From Streptomyces griseus (GTDB lineage Bacteria > Actinomycetota > Actinomycetes > Streptomycetales > Streptomycetaceae): a stretch of DNA of 64,000 nt. The stretch lies in NCBI RefSeq assembly GCF_900460065.1, contig NZ_UAVD01000052.1, positions 186,001-250,000 on the forward strand, given 5' to 3'. The notes beneath the pieces were generated by a model. The model was not told the DNA's origin, did no database searches, and saw nothing but the letters and a program-made list of their open reading frames with translations. Both the position numbers and the translations under genes were made by a program. Every line of letters starts with the position of its first letter. Positions within the stretch are counted from its first letter, which is position 1. Shown here piece after piece: positions 16,491-25,640 of this stretch.

Positions 16491-17675
16491 TCAGCCCTGT
16501 CCGTCGGTGGGAATCATGGCCAGGACGCGGGTGCCGTCGCCGACCGAGCTGGTGACGGTGAGCTCGCCGCCGAGCTCGGCCAGGCGTCCGCGCATGCCGT
16601 GCAGCCCGAAGCCGCGGGAGTCCGCCGTCACGAAGCCCGTGCCGTCGTCGGTGATCTCCAGTTCGATCCCGTACGGCTGAGCGGTGAGGACCACGTCCAC
16701 GGTGGAGGCCGCCGCGTGCTTGCGGATGTTGGCGAGGGACTCCTGGGTGCAGCGCAGGAGAGCGATCCGGGTCCGCTGGTCGCAGGTGACGTCCGGCAGT
16801 TCGGAGGTGACGGGGGTTCCGGTGTCCTCGGTGAACCGCCGCAGGGTCCGTCGCAGGGTGTCGGCCACCGAGCCGGTGGCGGCGCCGCCCTGCGGGGCCG
16901 AGCCGACGAGGACGCGGGCCTCGGCGAGGTTCTCGCGCGCGGTGTTCTCGATCGCGAGCAGGTGTTTCCCGCTCGTGCCCGGGTCGGTGGCCAGACCGGA
17001 TCTGGCGGCCTCGGCGAGCACGACGATGGACGCGAAGCCCTGGGCGAGGGTGTCGTGGATCTCGCGCGCGAGCCGTTCGCGCTCGTCCGCCGCGCCCTGG
17101 CGGTGGTGTGCCTCGACGAGCCGGAGCCGCGCTTCCTCCAGTTCGGCGCGCAGCCGGCGGGCCCGCTCGTCGGCGTCCTCCGTGATGTGGCGCACCCCCG
17201 AGCCGATGAGCACGCCTGCCGCGTACCCGATGAGCGTGAAGATCACGTTGCCGGTGAAGAACTCCCCGTCCCAGCCCTGTCGCACCACGTTGCCGGTGAC
17301 GACGGCCGCGGCGGCGAGACCGCTCAGGGCGATCGCGGCACGCGCGCTCGCGGTGTAGATCCAGAAGTGCGGCAGGGTCACCACGAAGAGGGCCGCGCCG
17401 CCGTCGAGCAGGTACGACAGGGCCCCGAGGCCCACGACCTGCACGTACAGGTAGGGGCGGGGGCTCAGGACGGGGTTGCCGGGGAACAGCCCCACCGCGG
17501 CGTACGACAGGGCGAGGACGGCCAGCAGCCCCAGCACCGGCAGGCGCGTCGTCCCGGGTGCGTCGGCGACGGCGATGGCCGGCGGGACCACGCCCAGGAG
17601 CACCCAGAGGACGGCGTTCCACCGGTGCGGCGACGGTACGGTCGACGCGGTTTCGGGCAGGGGCCGTTGATTCAC
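16491..17675 (-). CDS. Sensor histidine kinase (NarL partner, HisKA_3)
   Basis: A 394-residue kinase. About five to six TM helices fill the first ~170 residues. A dimerisation domain has the phospho-acceptor His in RLAREIHDTLAQGFASIV, and the ATPase domain carries QESLANIRKHAAAS (N box) and ITDDGTGFVT followed by GFGLHGMRGRL (G boxes). There is no large extracellular domain, so it probably senses a membrane signal. The GTG at 17675 overlaps the mmpL stop (GTGA), showing translational coupling; the regulator follows after 2 nt. Confidence 0.93.
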   Translation of the reverse strand: MNQRPLPETASTVPSPHRWNAVLWVLLGVVPPAIAVADAPGTTRLPVLGLLAVLALSYAAVGLFPGNPVLSPRPYLYVQVVGLGALSYLLDGGAALFVVTLPHFWIYTASARAAIALSGLAAAAVVTGNVVRQGWDGEFFTGNVIFTLIGYAAGVLIGSGVRHITEDADERARRLRAELEEARLRLVEAHHRQGAADERERLAREIHDTLAQGFASIVVLAEAARSGLATDPGTSGKHLLAIENTARENLAEARVLVGSAPQGGAATGSVADTLRRTLRRFTEDTGTPVTSELPDVTCDQRTRIALLRCTQESLANIRKHAAASTVDVVLTAQPYGIELEITDDGTGFVTADSRGFGLHGMRGRLAELGGELTVTSSVGDGTRVLAMIPTDGQG

Positions 17676-19942
17676 CGCGTCAGCCTACTTTCCGTCCGGG
17701 GTCCGGCGGCGGGCTCCGGACTCCGGCCGGGGCGGCGGGCCGGCCACCAGGCGCGCTCACCGAGGAGCAGCAGCACCGACGGCAGGACCAGGAGCCGGAT
17801 GACCACGGCGTCCAGCAGGACGGCCACGGCCAGGCAGAATCCCATCTGCTTCATCTCGGTGAGGTGCAGGGCCACGAACGCGCCGAACACCGTCACCATG
17901 ACGATGGCCGCGCTGGTCACCACCTTGGCCGAACGGTTGATGCCCTCCAGGACCGCGTCACGGGCGGACATGCCGTTCTGTCGGGCCTCCTGGATCCGGC
18001 TGACCACGAAGACCTGGTAGTCCATCGACAGGCCGAAGAGGATCACCACGAGGAACAGCGGAACCCTGGACGCGATCGCCCCGAGGGAGTCGAAGGCCAG
18101 CAGCCCCTCCGCCCACGTCCCTTGGAAGACCAGAACCAGCATGCCGAGCGAGGCGCCGGCGGAGAGCAGGTTCAGTACGACGCCGATCGCGCCGATCACC
18201 ACGGAGCGGAAGGCCCACACGGTCATCAGGAAGGTCATCAGCAGGAGGGAGCCGAGGACCAGCGGCAGTCTGTCGCTCTCGTGGCTCACGTAGTCGCGGC
18301 CCCGCGCGACGTCGCCGCTCACCGCCGTCTCCACGCCGGGCAGTCGGCCGACGGTCGCGGGGATGTGGTCCTGGCGGAGGTGGGTGAGCGACGCGATCGC
18401 CTCGGCGGAGGGCGCGGGATGGGGCACGGGGAGTTCCAGCACGCTGACGCGGCCGTCGGCGGACGTACGGACCGTCGGCCCGGGCGCCGCCGGGTCCGTG
18501 GGGCTCGTGGCCCCCTCGGAGTCGTTCGCCTCGTATCCGTTCCTCGGCGGCTGGGCGAACAGGGGGTCCGCCTGCGCCCGGCGGCCGAGGTCCTCCAGGG
18601 CCCGCCTCACCTGTGCCGCCCGTTCCGGCGTGGAGCGGGTGACGACCTCATGGGTGACGAGGAGTTCGGGGAAGCTCTCGGTCAGCCGGTCGTAGACCCG
18701 CATGGCCGGGATGTCGCGGGAGAAGGTGTCCCTTCCGGGGTCGATCAGCTTCAGGCCGAGTGCGGGCACGGCCAGGCCGAGCATGACGAGGACGGACAGG
18801 CACAGGGTGAGGGCGGGGCGGGTCCGGGCGGGACGCAGCAGAGCGCCGAACACCCGTCCCGTCTCCGGCTTCTCGGCGCGGGGCGGTCTGCCGCTCCGGG
18901 CCCGGCGGGCGGCCCTGCGGGGCGCGAGGCGGTCGGCGCGGCGGCCGATGACGACCAGGAGTGCGGGGAGCACGGTGAGGGAGCTGGCCACCGCGACGGC
19001 CACCACGAGGACGGTGCCGGTCGCCAGTGAGGAGAAGATGACGTCCGTGGCCAGGTAGAGGGTGGCGGTGGAGACGATGACGGCGAGGCCAGAGACCACG
19101 ATGGCCCGGCCGGCCGTCGCCGCAGCTAGCTCGACGCGCGCCTCCGGGCCCAGCCGCCCGCCCGCGCGCGCTTGTTCCTCCCGTTCGCGCTTCAGGTAGA
19201 AGAGGGTGTAGTCGACGCCGACCGCCAGGCCGATGAGCAGGATGAGGTTCGTCCCGACCCCCGCGTCGGGCATGAGGTGCGAGGCGGCCATGGAGAGTCC
19301 GATCGCCGCGGCGATCGAGGAGAGCGCCAGCAGCAGGGGCACACCCGCCATGATCACCGAGCCGAACACGACCAGCAGGGTGATGGCGGTGACGGGCAGG
19401 CTGACGCGTTCGGAGAGGGCGAGATCCTCGTCGCGCTGGTCGTTGACGCCCTTGCTGATGGCGGGGGATCCGGTCTCCTCCACCACCAGGTCCGGGTGGT
19501 CGGCGGCCACGGCCGCCGTCTGCTCCAGCAGCGGTACGACGTTCTTCTTCCCCTCCAGCTCGGGTCCGTTCAGGACCACCGAGACCAGCAGGACCTTCCC
19601 GTCCTTCGAGCGGACGGGAGCGGCCACGCTCTCCACCTCGGGCAGGTCCCGCATCCGCCGGGTCACGTCCCGGGCCGCCGCACCGGCCGCGGCCATGTCC
19701 AGCTCCCCCGCCCCGGCCCGGATCATGATCCGCTCGGTGGGGGACCTCTCCAGGCCTCCCTCGGTCGCCGTCGCCTCGGCGCGTCCCGCCTCGCCGACCC
19801 AGAAGTCTCTGGTGGTGGCCTCGTTGGTGCCCAGCGCGAGGCCGGCCGCAAGGCACAGGACGACGAACGTGAACCAGCCGGCGATCGCCCGCCCGGCGTG
19901 CCGGGCGCTCCATCGGGCCATCCGTACAGGTAGGTGTCTCAT
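17672..19942 (-). CDS. MMPL/RND-family membrane transporter
   Basis: A 756-residue protein with the MmpL layout: one N-terminal TM helix, an exported domain, five TM helices, a cytoplasmic loop, then the same pattern again. The proton-relay helices show LIGLAVGVDYTLFYLKRERE and ILFGLSMDYQVFVVSRIQEA, which carry the acidic-aromatic GxxxDY pairs of the family. MmpL proteins export lipids or hydrophobic small molecules. It heads a minus-strand operon with the kinase and response regulator coupled to it by a GTGA overlap, so the two-component system likely monitors or controls its function. Substrate unknown. Confidence 0.92.
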   Translation of the reverse strand: MRHLPVRMARWSARHAGRAIAGWFTFVVLCLAAGLALGTNEATTRDFWVGEAGRAEATATEGGLERSPTERIMIRAGAGELDMAAAGAAARDVTRRMRDLPEVESVAAPVRSKDGKVLLVSVVLNGPELEGKKNVVPLLEQTAAVAADHPDLVVEETGSPAISKGVNDQRDEDLALSERVSLPVTAITLLVVFGSVIMAGVPLLLALSSIAAAIGLSMAASHLMPDAGVGTNLILLIGLAVGVDYTLFYLKREREEQARAGGRLGPEARVELAAATAGRAIVVSGLAVIVSTATLYLATDVIFSSLATGTVLVVAVAVASSLTVLPALLVVIGRRADRLAPRRAARRARSGRPPRAEKPETGRVFGALLRPARTRPALTLCLSVLVMLGLAVPALGLKLIDPGRDTFSRDIPAMRVYDRLTESFPELLVTHEVVTRSTPERAAQVRRALEDLGRRAQADPLFAQPPRNGYEANDSEGATSPTDPAAPGPTVRTSADGRVSVLELPVPHPAPSAEAIASLTHLRQDHIPATVGRLPGVETAVSGDVARGRDYVSHESDRLPLVLGSLLLMTFLMTVWAFRSVVIGAIGVVLNLLSAGASLGMLVLVFQGTWAEGLLAFDSLGAIASRVPLFLVVILFGLSMDYQVFVVSRIQEARQNGMSARDAVLEGINRSAKVVTSAAIVMVTVFGAFVALHLTEMKQMGFCLAVAVLLDAVVIRLLVLPSVLLLLGERAWWPARRPGRSPEPAAGPRTESRLTR

Positions 19943-20195
19943 GCCGGAAATCCTGGCCGCGGGGGTGCGGCGTCCGACACGTCCTGCCGACTGAACTCCT
20001 TGTCCACCGACCGGTGGACACGAGGGGCCGTGTCCAGGGCGGCGGTGCGCCGGGCGGGAGATCCCCGGGCTCCTCCCGAGGGCCGTACGCGCGCCGAGGC
20101 CGCCAAGTGCTGTGCGGTTCGGCGAAGTTCTTCGGTCGGAAGCGTTGACGAAACATTCGGCGCGGCTCTAACTTCATCGCGTCGTACTTCGTACG

Positions 20196-20205
20196 TCATA
20201 TATGA
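20196..20205. promoter_or_regulatory. Palindrome upstream of gntR, probable operator
   Basis: TCATATATGA is a perfect 10-bp palindrome in an otherwise GC-rich interval, 35 nt before the FadR-type regulator gene. GntR/FadR proteins often bind short AT-centred palindromes in their own promoters. The reading as an autoregulatory site is inference. Confidence 0.45.
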
Positions 20206-20239
20206 GACGCGATACGCGAGATGTGAGAGCCCGTCACCC

Positions 20240-20896
20240 ATGACCTTCGCCCCTGCCCCGATCCCGTCCCGGACCCAGTACGTGCTGGAGGCCATCAAGC
20301 ACGCCATCCTCACCGCGCGGTTGAGACCGGGACAGGCGCTGGTGGAGACCGAACTCGCCGCGCAGTTCGGGGTGTCGAAGACGCCCGTCCGCGAGGCGCT
20401 CAAGACGCTCGCGGGCACCGGACTCGTGGTGATGAGCCAGTACAAGGGCGTCACCGTACGGCTCGTCGACGCGACCATGGCCAGGGAGGTGTACGACGTG
20501 CGCCTCCTGCTGGAACCGGAGGCGCTGCGCCGCTCCATCACCCGGGGCGCCTCTCTGGAGGCTGCCCAGGAGGCCCTGGAGCGGGCCGACTCGGCGGCCG
20601 ACCCGGCGGACAGGTCGCTGGCCAACCGGGACTTCCACCGGGCCCTGTACCTGCCCTGCGGGAACCCGCTGCTCTCCCGGATGCTCGACGACGTCCGCGA
20701 CCAGGCGGCGCTCGTGTCGACCGTGGCCTGGTCGGCCGTCCCGTCCTGGGAGCGCGAGGCGGCCGAGCACCGCGAGATCCTGCGGCTCGCCCTCGCCGAT
20801 GACGCGGAGGCCGCCGCCGGGGCCCTGCACCACCACATCGCGTCGTTCGTACGCCGCGCCTTCCCCGACGACGAAGACGGGGGCGACGCCGCGTGA
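20240..20896 (+). CDS. GntR-family regulator, FCD/FadR type
   Basis: The 218-residue protein has an N-terminal winged helix-turn-helix (about 10-75, with LVETELAAQFGVSKTPVREA) and a C-terminal FCD domain whose metal-binding residues appear in NRDFHRALYLP, AEHREILRLALADDAEAA and HHHIASF. FCD regulators respond to sugar acids or related metabolites. It starts the catabolic locus and its stop overlaps an alternative GTG start of the aldolase gene, so it is transcribed with the aldolase and dehydratase. It presumably senses the sugar acid these enzymes process. Confidence 0.92.
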   Translation: MTFAPAPIPSRTQYVLEAIKHAILTARLRPGQALVETELAAQFGVSKTPVREALKTLAGTGLVVMSQYKGVTVRLVDATMAREVYDVRLLLEPEALRRSITRGASLEAAQEALERADSAADPADRSLANRDFHRALYLPCGNPLLSRMLDDVRDQAALVSTVAWSAVPSWEREAAEHREILRLALADDAEAAAGALHHHIASFVRRAFPDDEDGGDAA

Positions 20897-20946
20897 ACCG
20901 CCCGCTGGGCCCGCTCCACCAGCACCTCGACGAAAGGCCAGTCCGC

Positions 20947-21849
20947 ATGGACCACTCCCCGCTGAAGGCGGCCCTCGCAGACGTCGTGGCGATCCCGGTG
21001 ACACCGTTCGCCGAGGACGGCAGCATCGACACCGCGACCCACCGCGCCCTGATGCGCAGGCTGCTCGACGGCGGTATCCGCACCGTCACCCCGAACGGCA
21101 ACACCGGGGAGTTCTACGCCCTCACCCCCGACGAGCGGCGTCTGGTCACCGAGCTGACCGTCGACGAGGCGGCGGGGCGCGCCAGCGTCCTGGTGGGCGT
21201 CGGTCACGACGTACCGACCGCGGTGGCCGCGGCCGAGCACGCCGCCGAGGCCGGAGCGGCCATGGTGATGGTGCACCAGCCGGTGCACCCGTACGTCGCG
21301 CAGGAGGGATGGGTCGACTACCACCGGTCGATAGCCGAGGCGGTGCCGCACCTCGGTGTCGTCCCCTACATCCGCAGCCCGCGGCTGGCCGGTGAGCGGC
21401 TCGCCGAACTCGCCGACGCCTGCCCCAACGTCGTCGGCGTGAAGTACGCGGTCCCCGACGCGGCCCGCTTCGGCGCGTTCGCCCGGGACGCCGGCCTGGA
21501 GCGGTTCGTCTGGATCGCCGGGCTGGCGGAGTTGTACGCCCCCTCCTACTTCGCCACCGGCGCCACCGGCTTCACCTCCGGCCTGGTCAACGTCGCCCCG
21601 GCCGTCTCCCTCGACATGCTGGAGGCGCTGCGGGCCGGGGACTACGTGGCGGCGATGAAGGTGTGGGAGCGCATCCGCCGCTTCGAGGAGCTCCGCGCCG
21701 AGGAGCAGTCCGCCGACAACGTCACCGTGGTGAAGGAGGCCCTCTCCGCGCTGGGGCTCTGCCGTCGTGACGTACGCGCCCCGAGCCGGGTCCTGCCCGA
21801 GGCCCGGCGCGCCGAGGTGGCCGGGCTGACAGCCGAGTGGTCCCTGTGA
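20947..21849 (+). CDS. DHDPS/NAL-family 2-keto-3-deoxy sugar-acid aldolase or dehydratase
   Basis: A 300-residue TIM-barrel class I lyase. The Schiff-base lysine is Lys166 in NVVGVKYAVP and the proton-relay tyrosine is Tyr141 in VVPYIRSP. The substrate-binding loop reads TPNGNTGEFYAL, where true dihydrodipicolinate synthases have GTTGE; the change points to sugar-acid substrates. With the adjacent IlvD/Edd dehydratase it likely acts on a 2-keto-3-deoxy-pentonate or -hexonate, either by retro-aldol cleavage or by dehydration as in the L-arabinose oxidative route. The ATG at 20947 is chosen; the GTG at 20893 (overlapping the gntR stop) is an alternative. Confidence 0.88.
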   Translation: MDHSPLKAALADVVAIPVTPFAEDGSIDTATHRALMRRLLDGGIRTVTPNGNTGEFYALTPDERRLVTELTVDEAAGRASVLVGVGHDVPTAVAAAEHAAEAGAAMVMVHQPVHPYVAQEGWVDYHRSIAEAVPHLGVVPYIRSPRLAGERLAELADACPNVVGVKYAVPDAARFGAFARDAGLERFVWIAGLAELYAPSYFATGATGFTSGLVNVAPAVSLDMLEALRAGDYVAAMKVWERIRRFEELRAEEQSADNVTVVKEALSALGLCRRDVRAPSRVLPEARRAEVAGLTAEWSL

Positions 21850-23600
21850 GCGACGCGTCCACCCGGGGCCCGGGAGAGGGCCGGATCGCGCCCGAGGAGC
21901 TGCGCAGCCACCGGTGGTTCGGCACGGACGGACTGCGGTCCTTCAGCCATCGCGCCCGCACCCGGCAGCTCGGCTACCTCCCCGAGGAGCACCTCGGCAA
22001 GCCGGTCGTCGCGGTGCTCAACACCTGGTCCGACATCAACCCGTGCCACGCCCATCTGCGCGACCGGGCGCAGGCGGTCAAGCGGGGGGTCTGGCAGGCG
22101 GGCGGGTTCCCGCTGGAGTTCCCCGTCTCCACCCTGTCGGAGACCTTCCAGAAGCCGACCCCGATGCTCTACCGCAATCTGCTGGCGATGGAGACCGAGG
22201 AGCTGCTGCGCTCGTATCCCGTCGACGGGGCCGTGCTGCTGGGCGGCTGCGACAAGTCGACGCCCGCGCTGCTGATGGGCGCCGCCTCCGTGGACCTGCC
22301 GACCGTCTTCGTGCCCGCCGGACCGATGCTTCCCGGGCACTGGCGCGACGAGGTCCTCGGCTCCGGCACGGACATGTGGAAGTACTGGGACGAGCGGCGG
22401 GCCGGGACCATCGGCGACTGCGAGATGGCCGAGCTGGAGAACGGCCTGGCCCGCTCCCCCGGCCACTGCATGACGATGGGTACCGCCTCCACCCTGACGG
22501 CCGCCGCCGAGGTGCTGGGGGTCACCCTGCCGGGCGCCTCGTCCGTACCGGCCGTCGACTCGGGGCACGAGCGGATGGCCGCGGCCTCGGGGCTGCGGAT
22601 CGTCGACCTCGTCATGCGGCGGGTGACGCTGTCGCGGATCCTGACGCCGGAGGCGTACGAGGACGCGGTCGCCACGGTGCTCGCTCTCGGCGGATCCACC
22701 AACGCCGTGATCCACCTGATCGCGATGGCGGGCCGGTCCGGTGTGAAGCTCACGCTGGACGACTTCGACCGGATCGCCCGCACGGTGCCCGTCCTCGCCG
22801 ACCTGCGCCCCGGCGGGAGGTATCTGCTGGAGGACTTCCACTTCGCCGGCGGTCTGCCCGGCTTCCTGGGGCGGCTCACCGACGTACTGCACCTGGACCG
22901 GCCCACGGTCGCGCACGACACCCTGCGCGAGCAGCTCGACGGCGCCCAGGTCCACAACAGCGCCGTCATCCGCGAGCGCTCCGACCCGCTGGCCGGGGAG
23001 GGCGGGGTGGCGGTGCTGCGCGGCAACCTCTGTCCCGACGGAGCCGTCATCAAGCACATCGCCGCCGAGCCGCGCCTGCTGCGCCACACCGGGCCCGCCG
23101 TCGTCTTCGACGACTACCGGGAGCTCCAGCGCACGATCGACGACCCGGCCCTCGCCCTCACTCCGGACCATGTGCTCGTGCTGCGCAACGCCGGGCCCCA
23201 GGGTGGCCCCGGCATGCCCGAGTACGGCATGCTGCCGATCCCCGCCTACCTGCTGAAGCAAGGTGTGCGGGACATGGTGCGGATCTCGGACGCGCGGATG
23301 AGCGGCACCAGTTACGGGGCGTGTGTCCTGCACATCGCGCCCGAGTCCTTCGTCGGCGGGCCGCTCGCCCTGGTCCGCACCGGCGACCTCATCACCCTGG
23401 ACGTCGGGGCCCGGCTCCTGCGGCTCGAAGTCGACGACGAGGAACTGGAGCGGCGCAGGGCCGCCTGGTCCCCGCCGCCGGCCCGCTACGGGCGGGGCTA
23501 CGGGGCGCTGTACCAGGACCAGATCACCCAGGCCGACACCGGATGCGACTTCGCGTTCCTGGCCCGACAGGGCGAGGTGCCCGACCCGTACGCGGGGTGA
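21846..23600 (+). CDS. IlvD/Edd-family sugar-acid dehydratase (L-arabinonate dehydratase-like)
   Basis: This 584-residue Fe-S dehydratase converts an aldonate to a 2-keto-3-deoxy acid. Candidate cluster cysteines are Cys67 (INPCHAH), Cys135 (GGCDKSTPA) and Cys192 (GDCEM); the active-site region SDARMSGTSYGA is intact. The N-terminal words HRWFGTDGLRSFSHRARTRQ resemble L-arabinonate and other pentonate/hexonate dehydratases more than biosynthetic IlvD. The GTG at 21846 overlaps the aldolase stop (GTGA), so the two enzymes are made together and probably catalyse consecutive steps. The exact sugar acid is not determined. Confidence 0.9.
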   Translation: MSDASTRGPGEGRIAPEELRSHRWFGTDGLRSFSHRARTRQLGYLPEEHLGKPVVAVLNTWSDINPCHAHLRDRAQAVKRGVWQAGGFPLEFPVSTLSETFQKPTPMLYRNLLAMETEELLRSYPVDGAVLLGGCDKSTPALLMGAASVDLPTVFVPAGPMLPGHWRDEVLGSGTDMWKYWDERRAGTIGDCEMAELENGLARSPGHCMTMGTASTLTAAAEVLGVTLPGASSVPAVDSGHERMAAASGLRIVDLVMRRVTLSRILTPEAYEDAVATVLALGGSTNAVIHLIAMAGRSGVKLTLDDFDRIARTVPVLADLRPGGRYLLEDFHFAGGLPGFLGRLTDVLHLDRPTVAHDTLREQLDGAQVHNSAVIRERSDPLAGEGGVAVLRGNLCPDGAVIKHIAAEPRLLRHTGPAVVFDDYRELQRTIDDPALALTPDHVLVLRNAGPQGGPGMPEYGMLPIPAYLLKQGVRDMVRISDARMSGTSYGACVLHIAPESFVGGPLALVRTGDLITLDVGARLLRLEVDDEELERRRAAWSPPPARYGRGYGALYQDQITQADTGCDFAFLARQGEVPDPYAG

Positions 23601-23720
23601 ACCGGGCCCCATGACCGTGCGCGGGTCCCGTGACCGCGCACGGCCCGCTTCACCGTACGCGGGCGGAACCGAGGCACCCCCCTTCGCACCTCACTTCCCC
23701 GGGTCGCTCCGACCCTCCGT

Positions 23721-23733
23721 AGCAAGCGCTTTC
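23721..23733. promoter_or_regulatory. LacI-type operator, AGCAAGCGCTTTC
   Basis: The near-palindrome GCAAGCGCTTTC (central AAGCGCTT) is typical of LacI-family sugar repressors. It sits 67-79 nt before the first ABC permease gene. The same 13 bases recur upstream of the second pectate lyase at 34245-34257, so both are probably controlled by one repressor encoded elsewhere. Confidence 0.6.
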
Positions 23734-23799
23734 GGAATCCGTGGCCGACAGGCCCGGAGTCCGGCGCATCCAGCACCTCCCAGAGATCGGAGACGTGTC

Positions 23800-24732
23800 A
23801 TGGCCCCAACCGCAGCCGTGGCCACACCGCCGCCCGAAAAGTCCCGGCGCCGCCGGGCGAGACCCCGCCGCCTGCCGTATCTGCTGATCGCGCCCGCGGG
23901 CCTGTTGATGCTGGGCTTCATCGCCTATCCGGTGCTCAGCGTCTTCTCCTACAGCCTGCAGCACTACAACGTCACCAAGCCGTGGCGGAATGGCTTCGCC
24001 GGGCTCGACAACTTCCGACGCGTCTTCACCGAGGACGACCAGTTCTGGCCGACGCTCGCGTTCAGCGCCCAGTGGGTCTTCACCCAGGTCACCCTGCAAC
24101 TCCTCCTCGGTCTGGCGCTCGCCCTGATCGTCAACCAGACGTTCATCGGGCGCGGCATCTCCCGGGCCATGGTCTTCTCACCGTGGGCCGTCTCCGGAGT
24201 GCTGACCAGCACGATCTGGATCCTGCTCTACAACTCCTCGACGGGCTTCAGCCGCTATCTCGCGGACGCCGGAATCGGCGAGTACGGCACGTCGGTGCTC
24301 TCGGACACCGGGACCGTGTTCTGGGCGGCCACCGTCACCGAACTCTGGCGCGGCGTCCCGTTCTTCGCGATTCTCATCCTCGCCGACCTCCAGTCCGTCT
24401 CGAAGGAGTTGTACGAGGCGGCTTCGGTCGACGGCGCGGGCCGGCTGCGGCAGTTCTTCCACATCACGCTCCCCCACCTGCGGGACGCGATCATCCTCGC
24501 CACCCTGCTGCGCGGCGTCTGGGAGTTCAACAACGTCGACCTGCTCTACACCCTCACCGGGGGCGGGCCCGCGGGTGAGACCACCACCCTGCCCCTCTAC
24601 GTGGCCAACACCGGCATCGAGGGCCACGACTTCGGGTACGCCTCCGCGCTCACCACCGTCGCCTTCGTGATCCTCCTCTTCTGCTCGATCGTCTATCTGC
24701 GCCTGAGCAAGTTCGGAGGCGACCGCACATGA
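23800..24732 (+). CDS. Sugar ABC transporter permease 1 (MalF/UgpA type)
   Basis: A 310-residue inner-membrane permease with six TM helices after a basic N-terminus. The EAA loop that docks the ATPase is EAASVDGAGRLRQFFHITLP. It pairs with the next gene and the lipoprotein at 29303 to import an oligosaccharide. No ATPase gene is present, as usual for streptomycete carbohydrate transporters that share MsiK. The gene follows a 199-nt interval with the LacI-type box, so it starts a separate transcription unit from the dehydratase. Confidence 0.93.
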   Translation: MAPTAAVATPPPEKSRRRRARPRRLPYLLIAPAGLLMLGFIAYPVLSVFSYSLQHYNVTKPWRNGFAGLDNFRRVFTEDDQFWPTLAFSAQWVFTQVTLQLLLGLALALIVNQTFIGRGISRAMVFSPWAVSGVLTSTIWILLYNSSTGFSRYLADAGIGEYGTSVLSDTGTVFWAATVTELWRGVPFFAILILADLQSVSKELYEAASVDGAGRLRQFFHITLPHLRDAIILATLLRGVWEFNNVDLLYTLTGGGPAGETTTLPLYVANTGIEGHDFGYASALTTVAFVILLFCSIVYLRLSKFGGDRT

Positions 24733-25640
24733 CCGCCCTGCTCACCGAGAGGAACGGGACCGCCCCGAGGTCCACCGCTCCCGGCTCTCCACCGTCGGCC
24801 CGGCGCCGCCGGCCGGGACGGGAGCGCGCCTTCGACGACGTACCGCGCTGGCAGATCTATCTGCCGCTCGGCCTCTACCTGCTGTTCACGCTCGTCCCCT
24901 TCTACTGGATGCTGCTCTTCGCCGTACGGCCCGCCGGTTCCACATCGCTGGCTCCCTGGCCGATGACCGGAGCGCACTTCTCCAAGGTCTGGAACGAGCG
25001 GAGCTTCGCGGTCTTCTTCCAGAACAGCATGATCGTCGGCGTCGCGACGCTCGTCGCCACGACCCTGGTCGCCCTGGCCGGCGGCTACGCCCTGGCCCGG
25101 TTCGACTTCAGGATCAAGGGCGCGTTCATGCTGGCGCTGCTCTGCTCGCAGTTCATCCCGGGCGCCCTGATGCTCGTACCGCTGTTCGAGATCTTCCGGA
25201 ACCTCCAGATGATCAACTCGCTGGGGAGCGTCGTCATCGCGGAGACGGTGTTCCAGCTTCCGCTGTCGATCATCCTGATCAGCGGCTTCATCAAGAACGT
25301 GCCCGTCTCCCTGGAGGAGGCCGCCTGGGTCGACGGCTGCTCGCGCTTCACCGCCTTCCGCACCGTCGTCCTGCCGCTCCTGCGCCCCGGGCTGATCGCC
25401 GTCGGCTCCTTCGCCTTCGTGCACAGCTGGAACCACTTCCTCTTCGCCCTGATGTTCCTGAGCGAGCAGGACAAGCAGACGATCCCGGTCGGCCTCAACA
25501 CGCTGATCGGCGCGGACAGCGTCGACCTGGGCGCGCTCGCGGCGGGCGGTGTCATCGCGGCCGTCCCCGTGGTCGTCGTCTTCGCCTTCATCCAGAAGTG
25601 GCTCATCACGGGCTTCAGCGCCGGGGCGGTGAAGGGATGA
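24729..25640 (+). CDS. Sugar ABC transporter permease 2 (MalG/UgpE type)
   Basis: A 303-residue six-TM permease. A cytoplasmic N-terminus of about 45 residues precedes IYLPLGLYLLFTLVPFYWML, and the EAA loop reads EEAAWVDGCSRFTAFRTVVL. The ATG overlaps the stop of permease 1 (ATGA). It forms the second half of the transport channel. Confidence 0.93.
   Translation: MTALLTERNGTAPRSTAPGSPPSARRRRPGRERAFDDVPRWQIYLPLGLYLLFTLVPFYWMLLFAVRPAGSTSLAPWPMTGAHFSKVWNERSFAVFFQNSMIVGVATLVATTLVALAGGYALARFDFRIKGAFMLALLCSQFIPGALMLVPLFEIFRNLQMINSLGSVVIAETVFQLPLSIILISGFIKNVPVSLEEAAWVDGCSRFTAFRTVVLPLLRPGLIAVGSFAFVHSWNHFLFALMFLSEQDKQTIPVGLNTLIGADSVDLGALAAGGVIAAVPVVVVFAFIQKWLITGFSAGAVKG

Noticed and set aside
21846..23600. 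IlvD as dihydroxy-acid dehydratase of branched-chain amino acid synthesis
   Set aside because: Context (aldolase overlap, FadR regulator, sugar transporter) and the N-terminal GTDGLRSFSHRARTRQ pattern favour a sugar-acid dehydratase.
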